A stretch of 64,000 bases of DNA from Palsa-744 sp963734815 (GCA_963734815.1 CAVTIH010000002.1:558001-622000); one strand, 5' to 3'. Counted from the first letter of the stretch, positions 49,750-58,968 are shown. Numbers and translations are program-made. Notes: generated by a model not told the origin, from the letters alone.

Positions 49750-50547
49750 CTAACCCCCGATCGGGGCGCGGGGGTTGGCTCCCCAGAAGATCTGGGTTCC
49801 CAGCATTCCGATGACGTGAACGAGCACGATATTCATGACCATTGACTTGGCCGTGGCCGTACCAACCCCTACGGGGCCTCCGGAGGCGTTGTAACCGTAG
49901 TAGCAGCCGACCAGCACGATCGCAGTGGCCATCACCATCGCCTTGATCAGGCTGTAGAGAAAGTCGGGGGGGTTCTGGAACTGCCAGAAGATCAAGAAGT
50001 AGCCGCCGGAGGACACCACCCCCACCTGATCGACGACCGCGATGTAGGAGGCGAGGAAGGCGCCGCCGATCCCGGCGAGGTACAGGAACGGCAGCACCAT
50101 CCAAGCCGCGAGCAGGCGTGTGGCGCAGAGGAAGGTGAGGGAGTCGATCCCCATCACCTCCAGCGCGTCGATCTCGTCGGAGATGCGCATTGCGCCCAGC
50201 TCCGCAACGATCCCGGTGCCGACCTTCGCCGACATCATGTAGCCAAAGGCGTAGGGGATGATCTCGCGCAGGTCGCACCACGCCGTGAACACGCCGGAGT
50301 AGGCGGGCGCCCCGGAGGCCTCGGTGAAGTAGGCGCCCTGGATCCCGCACTGCAGTCCGAGGATGAACATCAGCGCCCAGATGATCAGCGTCGAGGAGAT
50401 GATCAGAATGCCCGCCTGACGCAGCGTCTCGCCAAAGAAGCGGAACACGCGCAGGCTGTAGACGTCACCGACGATTTTGCCGCTGAAACCCGCGATATCG
50501 CCAGAGGCGGCGATCCATTCACGCGGCAGCGCGAACCATTCGTTCAT
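49750..50547 (-). CDS. mlaE: MlaE/YrbE-family permease (second of pair)
   Basis: The 265-residue membrane permease has the family core: FGETLRQAGILIISSTLIIWALMFILGLQCG and the conserved cytoplasmic stretch VGTGIVAELGAMRISDEIDALEVMGIDSLTFLCATRLLAAWMVLPFLYLAG. It should pair with the next permease and the ATPase to move lipids across the envelope. It lies 16 bases after the other permease gene and 2 bases before the ATPase gene. Confidence 0.92.
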   Translation of the reverse strand: MNEWFALPREWIAASGDIAGFSGKIVGDVYSLRVFRFFGETLRQAGILIISSTLIIWALMFILGLQCGIQGAYFTEASGAPAYSGVFTAWCDLREIIPYAFGYMMSAKVGTGIVAELGAMRISDEIDALEVMGIDSLTFLCATRLLAAWMVLPFLYLAGIGGAFLASYIAVVDQVGVVSSGGYFLIFWQFQNPPDFLYSLIKAMVMATAIVLVGCYYGYNASGGPVGVGTATAKSMVMNIVLVHVIGMLGTQIFWGANPRAPIGG

Positions 50548-50563
50548 CGCACACCGCCCCCGA

Positions 50564-51370
50564 TCATTTGATCACGAGGATCTGGGGGTGTGTGGCGAGC
50601 AGCGTCTGCTCGAAGACGTAGTCGAACGCGAACACCGCGAGGAAGGTGATGACCACCGCCTGGTTGACGGCGCGGCCGACGCCCTCGGCGCCGCCCGAGG
50701 CGGTCATGCCCTTGTAGCAGCAGACGATCGCGATGATTGCCCCGTAGAGGGTGGCCTTCAATGCCGAGCCCCACATGTCGGTTGTGTCGGCGTTTGCGAA
50801 GAAGGTGTTCCAGAACGGCCCCAGCGGATAGCCGTTGACCAGCTCGGCGAGCAGGCCCCCGAAGATGCCGAACAGGATCGCGTAGATGTTGAACAGCCCC
50901 GTGACCAGCATCAACGCGAGGAAGCGGGGGACGACAAGGTTCTTGATCGGATCGACGCCCAGCACCTGCAGCGCGTCGAGCTCCTCGCGGATCTTACGCG
51001 CGCCGAGGTCGGCGGTGATCGCCGTGCCGGCGACCCCGGCAAGCACGATCGCGGTCACGTCGGGGCCGATCTCGCGCACCGCCCCGAGCACGAAGAACCC
51101 GCCCAGGCGGTCCAGCGCGCCGAACAGCGTGAGGAAGTTGGCAGCCTGCAGACCAGGCGCGGCGTAGTCGATGCACACCGTGGACACCAGCAGCGGAAAC
51201 CAGCACAGACGCAGCGCGAACAGGAACTGCGAGACGAACTCGCCCCCATAAGGGTAGGGAGGTCGCAGCGCCGACCTGATCGTCCTGCCGGTCAGGATCA
51301 TCATGTCGCCGACTTCCTCGATGAAGTTCCTCGTTGGGAGGAACGCCCGCTCCGCTGCGCTACGTACCAC
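50564..51370 (-). CDS. mlaE: MlaE/YrbE-family permease (first of pair)
   Basis: The ~268-residue permease contains IEEVGDMMILTGRTIRSALRPPYPYGGEFVSQFLFALRLCWFPLLVS and GTAITADLGARKIREELDALQVLGVDPIKNLVVPRFLALMLVT, the YrbEA-like counterpart of its neighbour. The start is uncertain: GTG 51370 follows GGAGGGG at a somewhat long 13 bases and keeps the N-terminal IEEVGD stretch typical of YrbE proteins, while an internal ATG (MMILTG) would lose it. Mce substrate-binding genes, usually next to YrbE pairs, are not seen in this window. Confidence 0.88.
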   Translation of the reverse strand: MVRSAAERAFLPTRNFIEEVGDMMILTGRTIRSALRPPYPYGGEFVSQFLFALRLCWFPLLVSTVCIDYAAPGLQAANFLTLFGALDRLGGFFVLGAVREIGPDVTAIVLAGVAGTAITADLGARKIREELDALQVLGVDPIKNLVVPRFLALMLVTGLFNIYAILFGIFGGLLAELVNGYPLGPFWNTFFANADTTDMWGSALKATLYGAIIAIVCCYKGMTASGGAEGVGRAVNQAVVITFLAVFAFDYVFEQTLLATHPQILVIK

Positions 51371-51625
51371 TGCGCTACCTACCCCTCCTCGGGTGGACAG
51401 TACACCGGCAGTGTACGCCGGTAATGGAACTCTACGCGATGCGCTGGCGTTGCGCCACCCCTGGGCCGCAACTCCTTCACGTGTCGGCCCCCCGCTCCCT
51501 CCGTCCACGGCCCCCCGTGCCCTCCATACATGGCGCCCGCTCCCTCCGTACGCGGCACCCCGCGCCCTCCATTATGCGGCGTGCCGAGTCACGGAGACTT
51601 CGATCGCTGGTATCGTCAGCGCGCT

Positions 51626-52279
51626 GTGAGGGGGTGTCGCGTACTCAAGGTGGTCGTGCTCGGCCTCTGCGGAGCGCTGGCGGTGGCGCTCGCGGCGGGC
51701 TGCGGCGAATCGCGCCGCCAGGACGCCTCCGAACCGAAGGGCCATTACACAGTGCAGGTCACGCACGCAAGCTTCCCGAGTGACCAGGCCGTGGCGCGAC
51801 CGGCGCAGATGGTGGTGGACGTACGCAACACCAGCGCACGCACGCTGCCCGACGTCACGGTGGCGGTGACCTCGTTCGACTATCTCAGGGACTACCCCAA
51901 CCTGGCCAGCCGCCGGCGCCCGATCTGGGTTGTCGACGAGGGCCCGGGACAGGTTCCCAAGCCGCCCGTCGAAACGGTGCAGGTGGATCCCCCCGGTAGC
52001 GGCACGACGGCCAACTACAGCGTTTGGGCGCTCGGTCCTCTGGCGCCGGGCGCAACACGCAGCTTCGTTTGGAACGTGTCGCCCGTCAAGCCAGGGATGT
52101 ACAGGGTCTCCTACCGGGTGTACGCAGGCCTCAACGGCAGGGCCCAAGCCGAATTCGCCGACGGCTCCCCGTCCGCGGGAAGATTCGTGGTGCACGTCGC
52201 CGAGCGCCCCCCACAGACCCACGTGGACCCGGCCACCGGCAAGGTGGTCGCCGGTCCGTATGTACCGTCGGAAGAGTAA
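51626..52279 (+). CDS. Lipoprotein with beta-sandwich domain
   Basis: The 217-residue product has a lipoprotein signal peptide (KVVVLGLCGALAVALAAGC, Cys at about residue 26). One extracytoplasmic beta-rich domain follows: VARPAQMVVDVRNTSARTLPDVTVAVTSFDY ... LGPLAPGATRSFVWNVSPVKPGMYRVSYRVYAGL, resembling CARDB/Ig-like adhesion or ligand domains. The function is unknown. GTG 51626 is the nearest start giving a complete signal peptide; TATCGT lies just upstream, so the mRNA could be nearly leaderless. The 255-base gap before it contains imperfect repeats of a CCCTCC-centred unit at 51490-51575. Confidence 0.7.
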   Translation: MRGCRVLKVVVLGLCGALAVALAAGCGESRRQDASEPKGHYTVQVTHASFPSDQAVARPAQMVVDVRNTSARTLPDVTVAVTSFDYLRDYPNLASRRRPIWVVDEGPGQVPKPPVETVQVDPPGSGTTANYSVWALGPLAPGATRSFVWNVSPVKPGMYRVSYRVYAGLNGRAQAEFADGSPSAGRFVVHVAERPPQTHVDPATGKVVAGPYVPSEE

Positions 52280-52542
52280 GGCCCTGACCCGGTAGGGACC
52301 TGCCTCTGGGGCGGCCGAGGGTCGAGCGAGGCGCGGACGCCGCGGCCCATTTGGCCCGCTGTCGAAAGATTGCACGCGGGATTTCGCCAATCGAGCGATA
52401 CCCGGCCCGGCGGAGGCGTCTACGATTCAAATCGGCCCCTCCTCGGCGGGACGGGCCTGCGCGGGGCCGGGCGGTGACGCCCCCACTGGCTTCGAGCGCC
52501 CACATAGATCTAGATCGCGACGAGGAGGAACGGAACCCCCCC

Positions 52543-54699
52543 ATGCCCCGCACACGCCAGCAGAACGTCACAGCCGCACAGTGGAGCGCCAACGGCAGCG
52601 CCCTCGGCTCGCTCGACCTCACCCTCCCCGGCAATCAGGTGTTCGCCGCCAACGTGTTCAGCCCGGTCGTCCAGCGCCAGCGCCTGCCGAAGGACGTGTA
52701 CAAGGCGCTGAAGCGGACACTCGAGCGCGGCGAGGCGCTCGACACCTCGCTGGCGGACGCCGTGGCGCAGGCGATGAAGGAGTGGGCGCTGGAGCGGGGC
52801 GCCACGCACTACACGCACTGGTTTCAGCCGCTGACGGGCTCCACCGCGGAGAAGCACGACTCCTTCTACGGCCCCGTCGGGGACGGCACCGCGATCGCGG
52901 AGTTCTCCGGCAAGGAGCTGATCCAGGGCGAGCCCGACGCCTCTTCGTTTCCCACTGGCGGCATCCGCGCCACCTTCGAGGCCCGCGGCTACACCGCCTG
53001 GGACCCGACCTCCCCCGCGTTCCTGCTGGAGAACCCCAACGGCGCGCTGCTGTGCATCCCGACGGCGTTCACTTCGTGGACCGGCGAGGCGCTCGATCAC
53101 AAGATCCCGCTGCTGCGCTCGATGGACGCGCTCTCCGGCGCGGCGGTCCGCGCGCTCGAGCTACTCGGCGTCGAGGGTTCACGGCGGGTGTTCACGACCG
53201 TCGGCCCAGAGCAGGAGTACTTCCTGATCGACGAGCAGTACTACTTCGAGCGCCCCGACCTGCTGACCACCGGGCGCACCCTGTTTGGCGCCAAGCCGCC
53301 GAAGGGCCACGAGCTCGACGACCACTACTTCGGCTCGATCCCCGAGCGGATCCTCGCGTACATGATGGAGACCGAGCAGGAGCTCGCGAAGCTCGGCGTG
53401 CCGGTGAAGACGCGCCACAACGAGGTCGCCCCCAACCAGTACGAGTTGGCGCCGATCTTCGAGAACTCAAACGTCGGCAGCGACCACCAGCAGCTGACGA
53501 TGCAGGTGATGCAGAACGTCGCGCGCCGCTACGGGCTCGTCTGTTTGCTGCACGAGAAGCCGTTCGCCGGCGTCAACGGGTCGGGAAAGCACAACAACTG
53601 GTCGATGGGCACCGACACCGGCATGAACCTGTTGGAGCCCGGCGACACGCCGCACGAAAATCTCCAGTTCCTGTTCTTCTGCGCGGCCGTCATCCAGGCG
53701 GTCAACACCTACCAGGCGCTGCTGCGCGCGTCGATCGCCTCGCCCGGCCAGGACCACCGCCTCGGCGCCAACGAGGCGCCACCGGCGATCATCTCGATCT
53801 TCCTCGGCTCGGAGCTCGAAAAGGTGTTCGAGGCGATCGAGGCAGGCCGGGCGCAGACATCCAAACCAGGCTCGTTCCTCGGCCTTGGCACGCCGGTGCT
53901 GCCGCCGCTGCCGCTGCACGGCGGCGACCGCAACCGCACCTCTCCATTCGCGTTCACCGGCAACAAGTTCGAGTTCCGCGCGCTCGGCTCATCGATGTCG
54001 CTGGCGCTGCCCAACACGGTTCTGAACACGATCGTCGCGGAGGCGATCGACGACCTCGCCGACAAGCTCGCCGCGGCGATGAAAGGCTCGAGCGCCAACC
54101 TCGAGAAGGCGCTCACCAAAATCGTCAAGGAGAGCTATGCCGCCAACAAGCGGGTGGTGTTCGGCGGGGACAACTACTCCGAGGCGTGGCACGCCGAGGC
54201 CGAGAAGCGCGGCCTCTACAACCTGCGCACGACACCCGACGCGCTGCCGTGGCTCATCGACAAAAGCACCGTCGCGCTGTTCAAGAAGTACAAGGTGCTC
54301 TCCAAGCGCGAGCTGGAGTCCCGCTACGAGGTGTTCACCGAGCAGTACGCGGTGAAGCTCAACATCGAGGCCGAGACCGCCGCGGCGATCGCGCGCACGA
54401 TGCTGCTGCCGGCGGCGGTGCGCTACCTGAACGAACTCAAGGCCACCGGCCTGGAGGAGCTGATCGCCGAGCTCGAGCCGCTGGTGAAGGAGCTGCACTT
54501 CAACCTCGTCAAGCTGGAGGACGCCAACCTCGCGGACAACCAGCCCGACTCCTCGGCGCCCAAGTGGGCAGCCTACATGCGCGACAAGGTGCTCACCGCG
54601 ATGGACGACGTGCGCGAAGTCGCCGACCGCCTGGAGGGCATCGTGCCGGACGACCTGTGGCCGCTGCCGAAGTATTCGGAGATGCTCTTTATCAAGTAA
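52543..54699 (+). CDS. glnN: Glutamine synthetase type III
   Basis: The 718-residue enzyme makes glutamine from glutamate and ammonia. The size (~700) and motifs are those of GSIII: FSGKELIQGEPDASSFPTGGIRATFEARGYTAWDPTSPAF, TTVGPEQEYFLID, VKTRHNEVAPNQYELAPIFENSNVGSDHQQLTMQVM, EKPFAGVNGSGKHNNWSMGTD, and the C-terminal helical part. The ATG at 52543 follows GAGGAGG at ~14 bases; the longer frame upstream lacks resemblance. The 263-base gap upstream shows no clear promoter. It is not accompanied by nitrogen regulators here. Confidence 0.96.
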   Translation: MPRTRQQNVTAAQWSANGSALGSLDLTLPGNQVFAANVFSPVVQRQRLPKDVYKALKRTLERGEALDTSLADAVAQAMKEWALERGATHYTHWFQPLTGSTAEKHDSFYGPVGDGTAIAEFSGKELIQGEPDASSFPTGGIRATFEARGYTAWDPTSPAFLLENPNGALLCIPTAFTSWTGEALDHKIPLLRSMDALSGAAVRALELLGVEGSRRVFTTVGPEQEYFLIDEQYYFERPDLLTTGRTLFGAKPPKGHELDDHYFGSIPERILAYMMETEQELAKLGVPVKTRHNEVAPNQYELAPIFENSNVGSDHQQLTMQVMQNVARRYGLVCLLHEKPFAGVNGSGKHNNWSMGTDTGMNLLEPGDTPHENLQFLFFCAAVIQAVNTYQALLRASIASPGQDHRLGANEAPPAIISIFLGSELEKVFEAIEAGRAQTSKPGSFLGLGTPVLPPLPLHGGDRNRTSPFAFTGNKFEFRALGSSMSLALPNTVLNTIVAEAIDDLADKLAAAMKGSSANLEKALTKIVKESYAANKRVVFGGDNYSEAWHAEAEKRGLYNLRTTPDALPWLIDKSTVALFKKYKVLSKRELESRYEVFTEQYAVKLNIEAETAAAIARTMLLPAAVRYLNELKATGLEELIAELEPLVKELHFNLVKLEDANLADNQPDSSAPKWAAYMRDKVLTAMDDVREVADRLEGIVPDDLWPLPKYSEMLFIK

Positions 54700-55123
54700 C
54701 GGCCAGCCGCGCGAGAACCTCCGCGCGGTCGGTGCCGTGGGCGCGCAGCACGCGATCGAACTCCTCGCCGTAGATGCGCATCACGGCGAGGAGCAGGTCC
54801 CTGGTGCCCACGCCCCCGGCGCCTCGCTGCGCGGCGATCTCGACCGCCTGCTCGCTCACCAGCGCGACGGGGTCGCGCTGGACGCCGCCGGCCGCGGAGG
54901 CGGGGGCCGCCGGTTCGCGCTCGTGGCTCTCGCCATCCTCTGTATCGAACGGCCCCTCGCTGACGCCCAGCGCCTGCAGCGCGATCCCCGACTCGCCGTG
55001 CAAGCGCAGCACTCGCAGCCAGCGCTCGGCCTCGCCCTCGGGGGTGCGCGCGAACGGCATCGCCGTGGCGGCGATCCCAAGCGCCATCGCCGCGTCGGGG
55101 GCGAGCATCGCGGTGGTGCTCAT
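54692..55123 (-). CDS. Clp N-domain-like protein
   Basis: The 143-residue protein resembles a lone Clp-N (ClpR) repeat pair: AERWLRVLRLHGESGIALQALGVSE and VSEQAVEIAAQRGAGGVGTRDLLLAVMRIYGEEFDRVLRAHGTDRAEVLARLAV, as found in stand-alone ClpS/ClpR-like adaptors. It lacks an ATPase. A 4-base overlap with the SpoIIE-type phosphatase gene upstream links it to a signalling unit. Its end overlaps glnN convergently by 8 bases. Confidence 0.65.
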   Translation of the reverse strand: MSTTAMLAPDAAMALGIAATAMPFARTPEGEAERWLRVLRLHGESGIALQALGVSEGPFDTEDGESHEREPAAPASAAGGVQRDPVALVSEQAVEIAAQRGAGGVGTRDLLLAVMRIYGEEFDRVLRAHGTDRAEVLARLAVT

Positions 55124-57315
55124 GGCGTTGCCCCGACCATGGCTTCCCCCACCCCCGCCTGTCTGCGTGCGAGCGCGGTGGGTAAGTGGGTGACGCTGTC
55201 GCGTCGCAGCCTCACACTCGGCGGGCCGCCGGCGGCGTCGAGGTGCAGCTCGACAATCGCGGTACCCGCCTGGCCCGCGGCGTGACGTGCATTGCCGATC
55301 AGTTCGGGGATCTCGCCCCGCGGCACCCCGCAGGCGAGCAGCAGCTGCTCGGCGCGGGGGCTTGAAGGCGTCTCGCGGTCGAGCTCCAGCTCCTCGAGGA
55401 GCACCGCCGGCGCGGCGGTGTCCCCTGCGATGTTAAGCACACATGCGGCCATGTCGTCAGAACGTGTATCGGTCGCTTCGGCCACACGCTCAAGCAGCTC
55501 GGATGCACTTGCCGCGGACCCGAGCTCGGCGAGCGCGCGTGTGAGCCGCTCGGCGCCGAACAGCTCGCCGCCGGTGCGTGCCTCGGTGACGCCGTCGGTG
55601 AAGAAGCAGACCTGCGCCTCGCCGGGCACCGCCACCGTGGTTTGGCGCGAGCCGGTGCGCATCCCAGCGCCGATCGGCGGTGCGGCGCACACGGTGATTG
55701 GCGTGATCGACTCGATCGACCCCACCGGCCCCACCGGCCCCATCGACCCCACCGGCCCAACGGATCCTCCCGACCCCGCCGAGGGCAAGCCAATCACCAA
55801 CGGCGAGGGGTGGCCGGCGCAGGCATACACGAGGGTGCGCTCGTCCGAGTCGTAGGTGGCCACCACGACGGTGGCAAACGATCCGCCGAGCTGGCGCTCC
55901 AGCACGCTCTCCGCCGTCTGCACCGCCGCCCGCGGCGAAAGGCCGGCCTCGAGGTAGGCCCGCAGCGTGAAGCGCACGAGCGCGGTGTGCGGCAGCGCCT
56001 GGCGGCCGTGCCCGGAGATGTCCCCGAGGATCACCGCCACTCTGCCGTCCCCGAGCAGGAACACGTCGTAGAAGTCGCCCCCCGCGCCGGGGCCGTCGGC
56101 AGGCCGGTAGGCCGCCGAGGTGCCGACCTTACCGAGGCGCGCCGGCGTCACCGGCAGCAGCGCCGCCTGCAGCAGGCCGACGTCCTCGAGCAGTTCGCCG
56201 CGCTGGCGCTCCAGTCGCCGCGCGCGCAGCGCCGCCAGCCACGAGCGTGTGCCAAGCGCGAGCGAGAGCGACAGCAACAGCCCGAGCAGAAACCGTACCG
56301 GCAGCGGCACCACGTCGGCGATCTTGGTGATCGTGGTGACCAGCGGGGAGGTGCGCGCCTGCGACGACGGGTGCGGCGCCACCCTTGGGTGCGCGCCCCG
56401 CGTGGCGCCCTGCCGCCGCGCCTTCCCCCCCGTGCCCGCAGCGCCGGCGAGTGCTCGCGACAAGGTCGTGGCGCGGTGCTCCGCCGCGCGGTGTGCAGCA
56501 CCTCTGGCACTCCGCCGCATGGCGCGACGGCGCGCGCGATCGGTGTGCTCCCCAGCTCGGTGGGTGTGGGCGCGGACGCCCGTTCGAGCCCCGCCTTTGA
56601 CCTGCGGCGGAGATGTTGTCGCGGAGATCGTTGGCGTTGCGGCGCTCGTCGGGGTGGCCGTGGCCGTCGGCGTCGCGGCGGTCGTGGGGGTGCTCGACGA
56701 GCCAGCCGCGGTCGACGTGGAGGTGGCTGGTGCCGGCGCCGAGGGGGAGGCTGACGAGGTGGTGGTCGACGAAGGGGAGCCGGTGGTGGTGGAGCCGGTG
56801 GTGGAGCCCGAGTGCGAGGCGCCCGTGGGTGTGACTTGCGACTGGCTTTCGGCGTCGCGTCGTTCATGATGCTTGGTGCGCTGCTGCGCTTCGTGGCGCC
56901 CGCCCCCGCCCCGCTTTCCACTATCCCCGGCTTCCTGCTGCGGTGGCGTTTGCTGGGCTTGCGTTTGACCACCCTGCCCGTCGGTCTGACCACCATGCTG
57001 CCCACCGGCACCGCCCTGTGGTTCGCGACCATCGGCGCCCTGCTGTTCGCGACCATCGGCGCCCTGCTGTTCGCGAGCCCCCCCGCTTTGCTGGCCGGTC
57101 TGTGAGCGGTCGCCACCACCCGCGTCGTGCGACTGTTCGTGTCCTGCGCCCCGCTGTTCGGAGCCTTCGGCCCCCTGATGGGAAGACCCCCCGCCGCCCC
57201 CCTGCCCGCCGGCTTCCGGGTGGGCCCCGGCGATCGGGATGTGGGTCAGGGCAAGCGCACAGCTGACGGCGATCGCGCCGCACTGTATCCGTCGGCCAGG
57301 TGAGAGGCGCGTCAT
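55120..57315 (-). CDS. SpoIIE-type PP2C serine phosphatase with secreted-like disordered region
   Basis: The 731-residue protein has a signal-anchor (CGAIAVSCALALTHIPIAGA), a ~290-residue Gly/Gln/Ser/Thr-rich and then basic disordered stretch predicted outside the membrane, a transmembrane helix (PVRFLLGLLLSLSLALGTRSW), a short coil and a cytoplasmic PP2C/SpoIIE domain. The domain shows DGPGAGGDFYDVFLLGDGRVAVILGDISGHGRQALPH and later CFFTDGVTEARTGGELFGAERL with TRSDDMAACVLNI (metal Asp residues). The C-terminus looks like an eroded kinase-like ATPase. It probably dephosphorylates the STAS protein encoded just upstream, with which it overlaps by 4 bases. Confidence 0.85.
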   Translation of the reverse strand: MTRLSPGRRIQCGAIAVSCALALTHIPIAGAHPEAGGQGGGGGSSHQGAEGSEQRGAGHEQSHDAGGGDRSQTGQQSGGAREQQGADGREQQGADGREPQGGAGGQHGGQTDGQGGQTQAQQTPPQQEAGDSGKRGGGGRHEAQQRTKHHERRDAESQSQVTPTGASHSGSTTGSTTTGSPSSTTTSSASPSAPAPATSTSTAAGSSSTPTTAATPTATATPTSAATPTISATTSPPQVKGGARTGVRAHTHRAGEHTDRARRRAMRRSARGAAHRAAEHRATTLSRALAGAAGTGGKARRQGATRGAHPRVAPHPSSQARTSPLVTTITKIADVVPLPVRFLLGLLLSLSLALGTRSWLAALRARRLERQRGELLEDVGLLQAALLPVTPARLGKVGTSAAYRPADGPGAGGDFYDVFLLGDGRVAVILGDISGHGRQALPHTALVRFTLRAYLEAGLSPRAAVQTAESVLERQLGGSFATVVVATYDSDERTLVYACAGHPSPLVIGLPSAGSGGSVGPVGSMGPVGPVGSIESITPITVCAAPPIGAGMRTGSRQTTVAVPGEAQVCFFTDGVTEARTGGELFGAERLTRALAELGSAASASELLERVAEATDTRSDDMAACVLNIAGDTAAPAVLLEELELDRETPSSPRAEQLLLACGVPRGEIPELIGNARHAAGQAGTAIVELHLDAAGGPPSVRLRRDSVTHLPTALARRQAGVGEAMVGATP
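57021..57068 (-). repeat. 24-base tandem repeats in the phosphatase gene
   Basis: Two exact 24-base units (57021-57044 and 57045-57068), with a partial third, encode REQQGADG-type repeats in the disordered extracytoplasmic region of the SpoIIE-type phosphatase. The frame is kept. Confidence 0.85.
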
Positions 57316-57725
57316 TCCCGCGCGCTTGCGAGCGCCTCGTCGAGCGTGGGAAAGACCGTGAAGACACCATCCATCCCGGCGAACTCGAAGATCTGCAGAA
57401 CGTCCCCCCCGGGGCAGACGATCGCCAGCCGCTCGCCGGCGTCGAGTCCCCGCTTGACGCCGACGAGCACCCCAAGTGCGGTCGAGTCCATGAACGTCGT
57501 GCGCGAGAGGTCGAGGATCAGCCAGCTGTGTCCGGCCTGCAGCGCATCGAGCAACGACCACTTCAAGCGAGGGGCGGTCGAGAGGTCGAGCTCGCCCTCG
57601 ACCGCGATCGCGCAGGTGTGTTCGTCGAGCGGGCGCTGCACGATCTCAAACGCGCTCGCCCGCGCGGCCCGGGCCCCGGGAACCGGGGGATGCAAACGGT
57701 TGGGTGTCTCGATCGAACTGGGCAT
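57312..57725 (-). CDS. STAS-domain anti-sigma factor antagonist
   Basis: The 137-residue protein carries a STAS domain from about residue 25: FEIVQRPLDEHTCAIAVEGELDLSTAPRLKWSLLDAL, ILDLSRTTFMDSTALGVLVGVKRGL. The Ser of MDSTALG is the expected phosphorylation site, reversed by the SpoIIE-type phosphatase encoded next. The ATG at 57725 follows AAGGAGG at good distance. No RsbW-type kinase gene is in the window. Confidence 0.9.
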   Translation of the reverse strand: MPSSIETPNRLHPPVPGARAARASAFEIVQRPLDEHTCAIAVEGELDLSTAPRLKWSLLDALQAGHSWLILDLSRTTFMDSTALGVLVGVKRGLDAGERLAIVCPGGDVLQIFEFAGMDGVFTVFPTLDEALASARE

Positions 57726-57883
57726 CGTGGCCTCCTTCACGCACGGGTGATGTGGTCCACGAGCGCGACGTCGTCCATGCGTCCCCGCGCGTGTGAGGAT
57801 CTTTCGGCCACCGGCTGCCGGTCTTTGATGGAGGGGCCGGATGATCGAACAAGCGTCCAGACGGCGTGAGCAATGGCGAGCCT

Positions 57884-58954
57884 CTATTCGGCCCACAGCG
57901 ACTGGTCCTCCTCGCCCAGCCGCCACACCCCGGCGGCAAGCCCATAGCGGCGGGCGATCGCGATGCGGGTGAGAATCGCGCGCGCGTCCATGTACCAGAC
58001 GCGGTGGGATACACCCCCCCGAACGTAGGTGAAGGTCATCTCACCAGAGGAGGTGTCCCGCACCGGTGCGACGCCCGCCGACTGGGCGAGCGCGAGCGCG
58101 CCGACGTATTGCAACGCGGTGGCGCGAGGAGCTCCCGCCCCGCCCCCAGCGGAGACCGCCCAGTCGAGGCCGTACATCGGCACACCGAGCGCGAAGCGCC
58201 GCGCGTGCGGCAGCGAGGCGACGTAGCGGGCGACACCCCGCACGAAGGAGAGTGGCGCGATCGGGCCTGGCCCGGAGCCTTCCCAGTGGGGACCCCACGC
58301 CATCACAAACACAATGTCGGCGGCGGCGGAGAGCGCGCGGTCGTCGTAGAAGCCGGCCGCGGGACGGGGAACGGCTTCGCCGGTGACGCCGACCACGTCG
58401 ACGGCGAGCTTGCGCCCATCAGCGTGCAGGCGCGTGGCGAGGGCGGCAACGAACGCGGTGAACGCACCCCGGTCGCGGGCGCCGTCGTTCTCGAGATCGA
58501 GGTTGAGCCCGGCGTAGGAGGGGCCGTCGGCGAGCCCCACCAGCCGCGCGAACACGCGCGCTCGCAGCGCGGGCTGTGTGAGGATGCGGTGCACGAGCGC
58601 CCCGTTCTGGCAAGAAAAGCGCGGCATCTCGACAAGCCCGTGCGCGGCAGAGTAAGCATCGACTTCAGCATCGGCAGCCCCCACCACTTCGCCGCCGGAG
58701 GAGCATTCGAAGTAGGTCGGGTACACCACCCCGAGCGCCCCGGCGTGGGCCTGCAGATCGGCGAACGAGTCGGGGGCGCTCGTGAGCAGAAACGCCTGCA
58801 ACGGCGACGGGGAAGGGGAAGGATTTGGATGGGCCTTCCCCCCTTCGAGGTCGGCCGGGGGGGCGATGGAGCGAACGGGCACACCCCAGGCCGATGGCGC
58901 CGCCATGGCGAGCGCCAACGCCACGGCACACGTCGCACGCACCCTCAAACTCAC
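57884..58954 (-). CDS. Secreted GH18-like (chitinase/YaaH-type) protein
   Basis: The ~356-residue protein has a signal peptide (TCAVALALAMAAPSAWG) and a GH18-like barrel: GVVYPTYFECSSGGEVVG, YAGLNLDLENDGARDRGAFTAFVAALATRLHADGRKLAVDVVG with Asp-x-Glu in LDLEN at the catalytic position, DIVFVMAWGPHWEGSGPGPI, LGVPMYGLDW and GVWRLGEEDQSLW. The usual D-x-x-D-x-D-x-E is shortened, so it may bind or cleave a non-chitin glycan. GTG 58954 touches its GGAGG; TTG 58948 has better spacing. It is a paralogue of the next gene, 14 bases upstream. Confidence 0.82.
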   Translation of the reverse strand: MSLRVRATCAVALALAMAAPSAWGVPVRSIAPPADLEGGKAHPNPSPSPSPLQAFLLTSAPDSFADLQAHAGALGVVYPTYFECSSGGEVVGAADAEVDAYSAAHGLVEMPRFSCQNGALVHRILTQPALRARVFARLVGLADGPSYAGLNLDLENDGARDRGAFTAFVAALATRLHADGRKLAVDVVGVTGEAVPRPAAGFYDDRALSAAADIVFVMAWGPHWEGSGPGPIAPLSFVRGVARYVASLPHARRFALGVPMYGLDWAVSAGGGAGAPRATALQYVGALALAQSAGVAPVRDTSSGEMTFTYVRGGVSHRVWYMDARAILTRIAIARRYGLAAGVWRLGEEDQSLWAE

Positions 58955-58968
58955 CCTCCAGCTCAACC

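Noticed and set aside
52280..52542. Promoter candidates (TTGCAC and TACGAT) before glnN.
   Set aside because: Neither has a partner hexamer at proper spacing.
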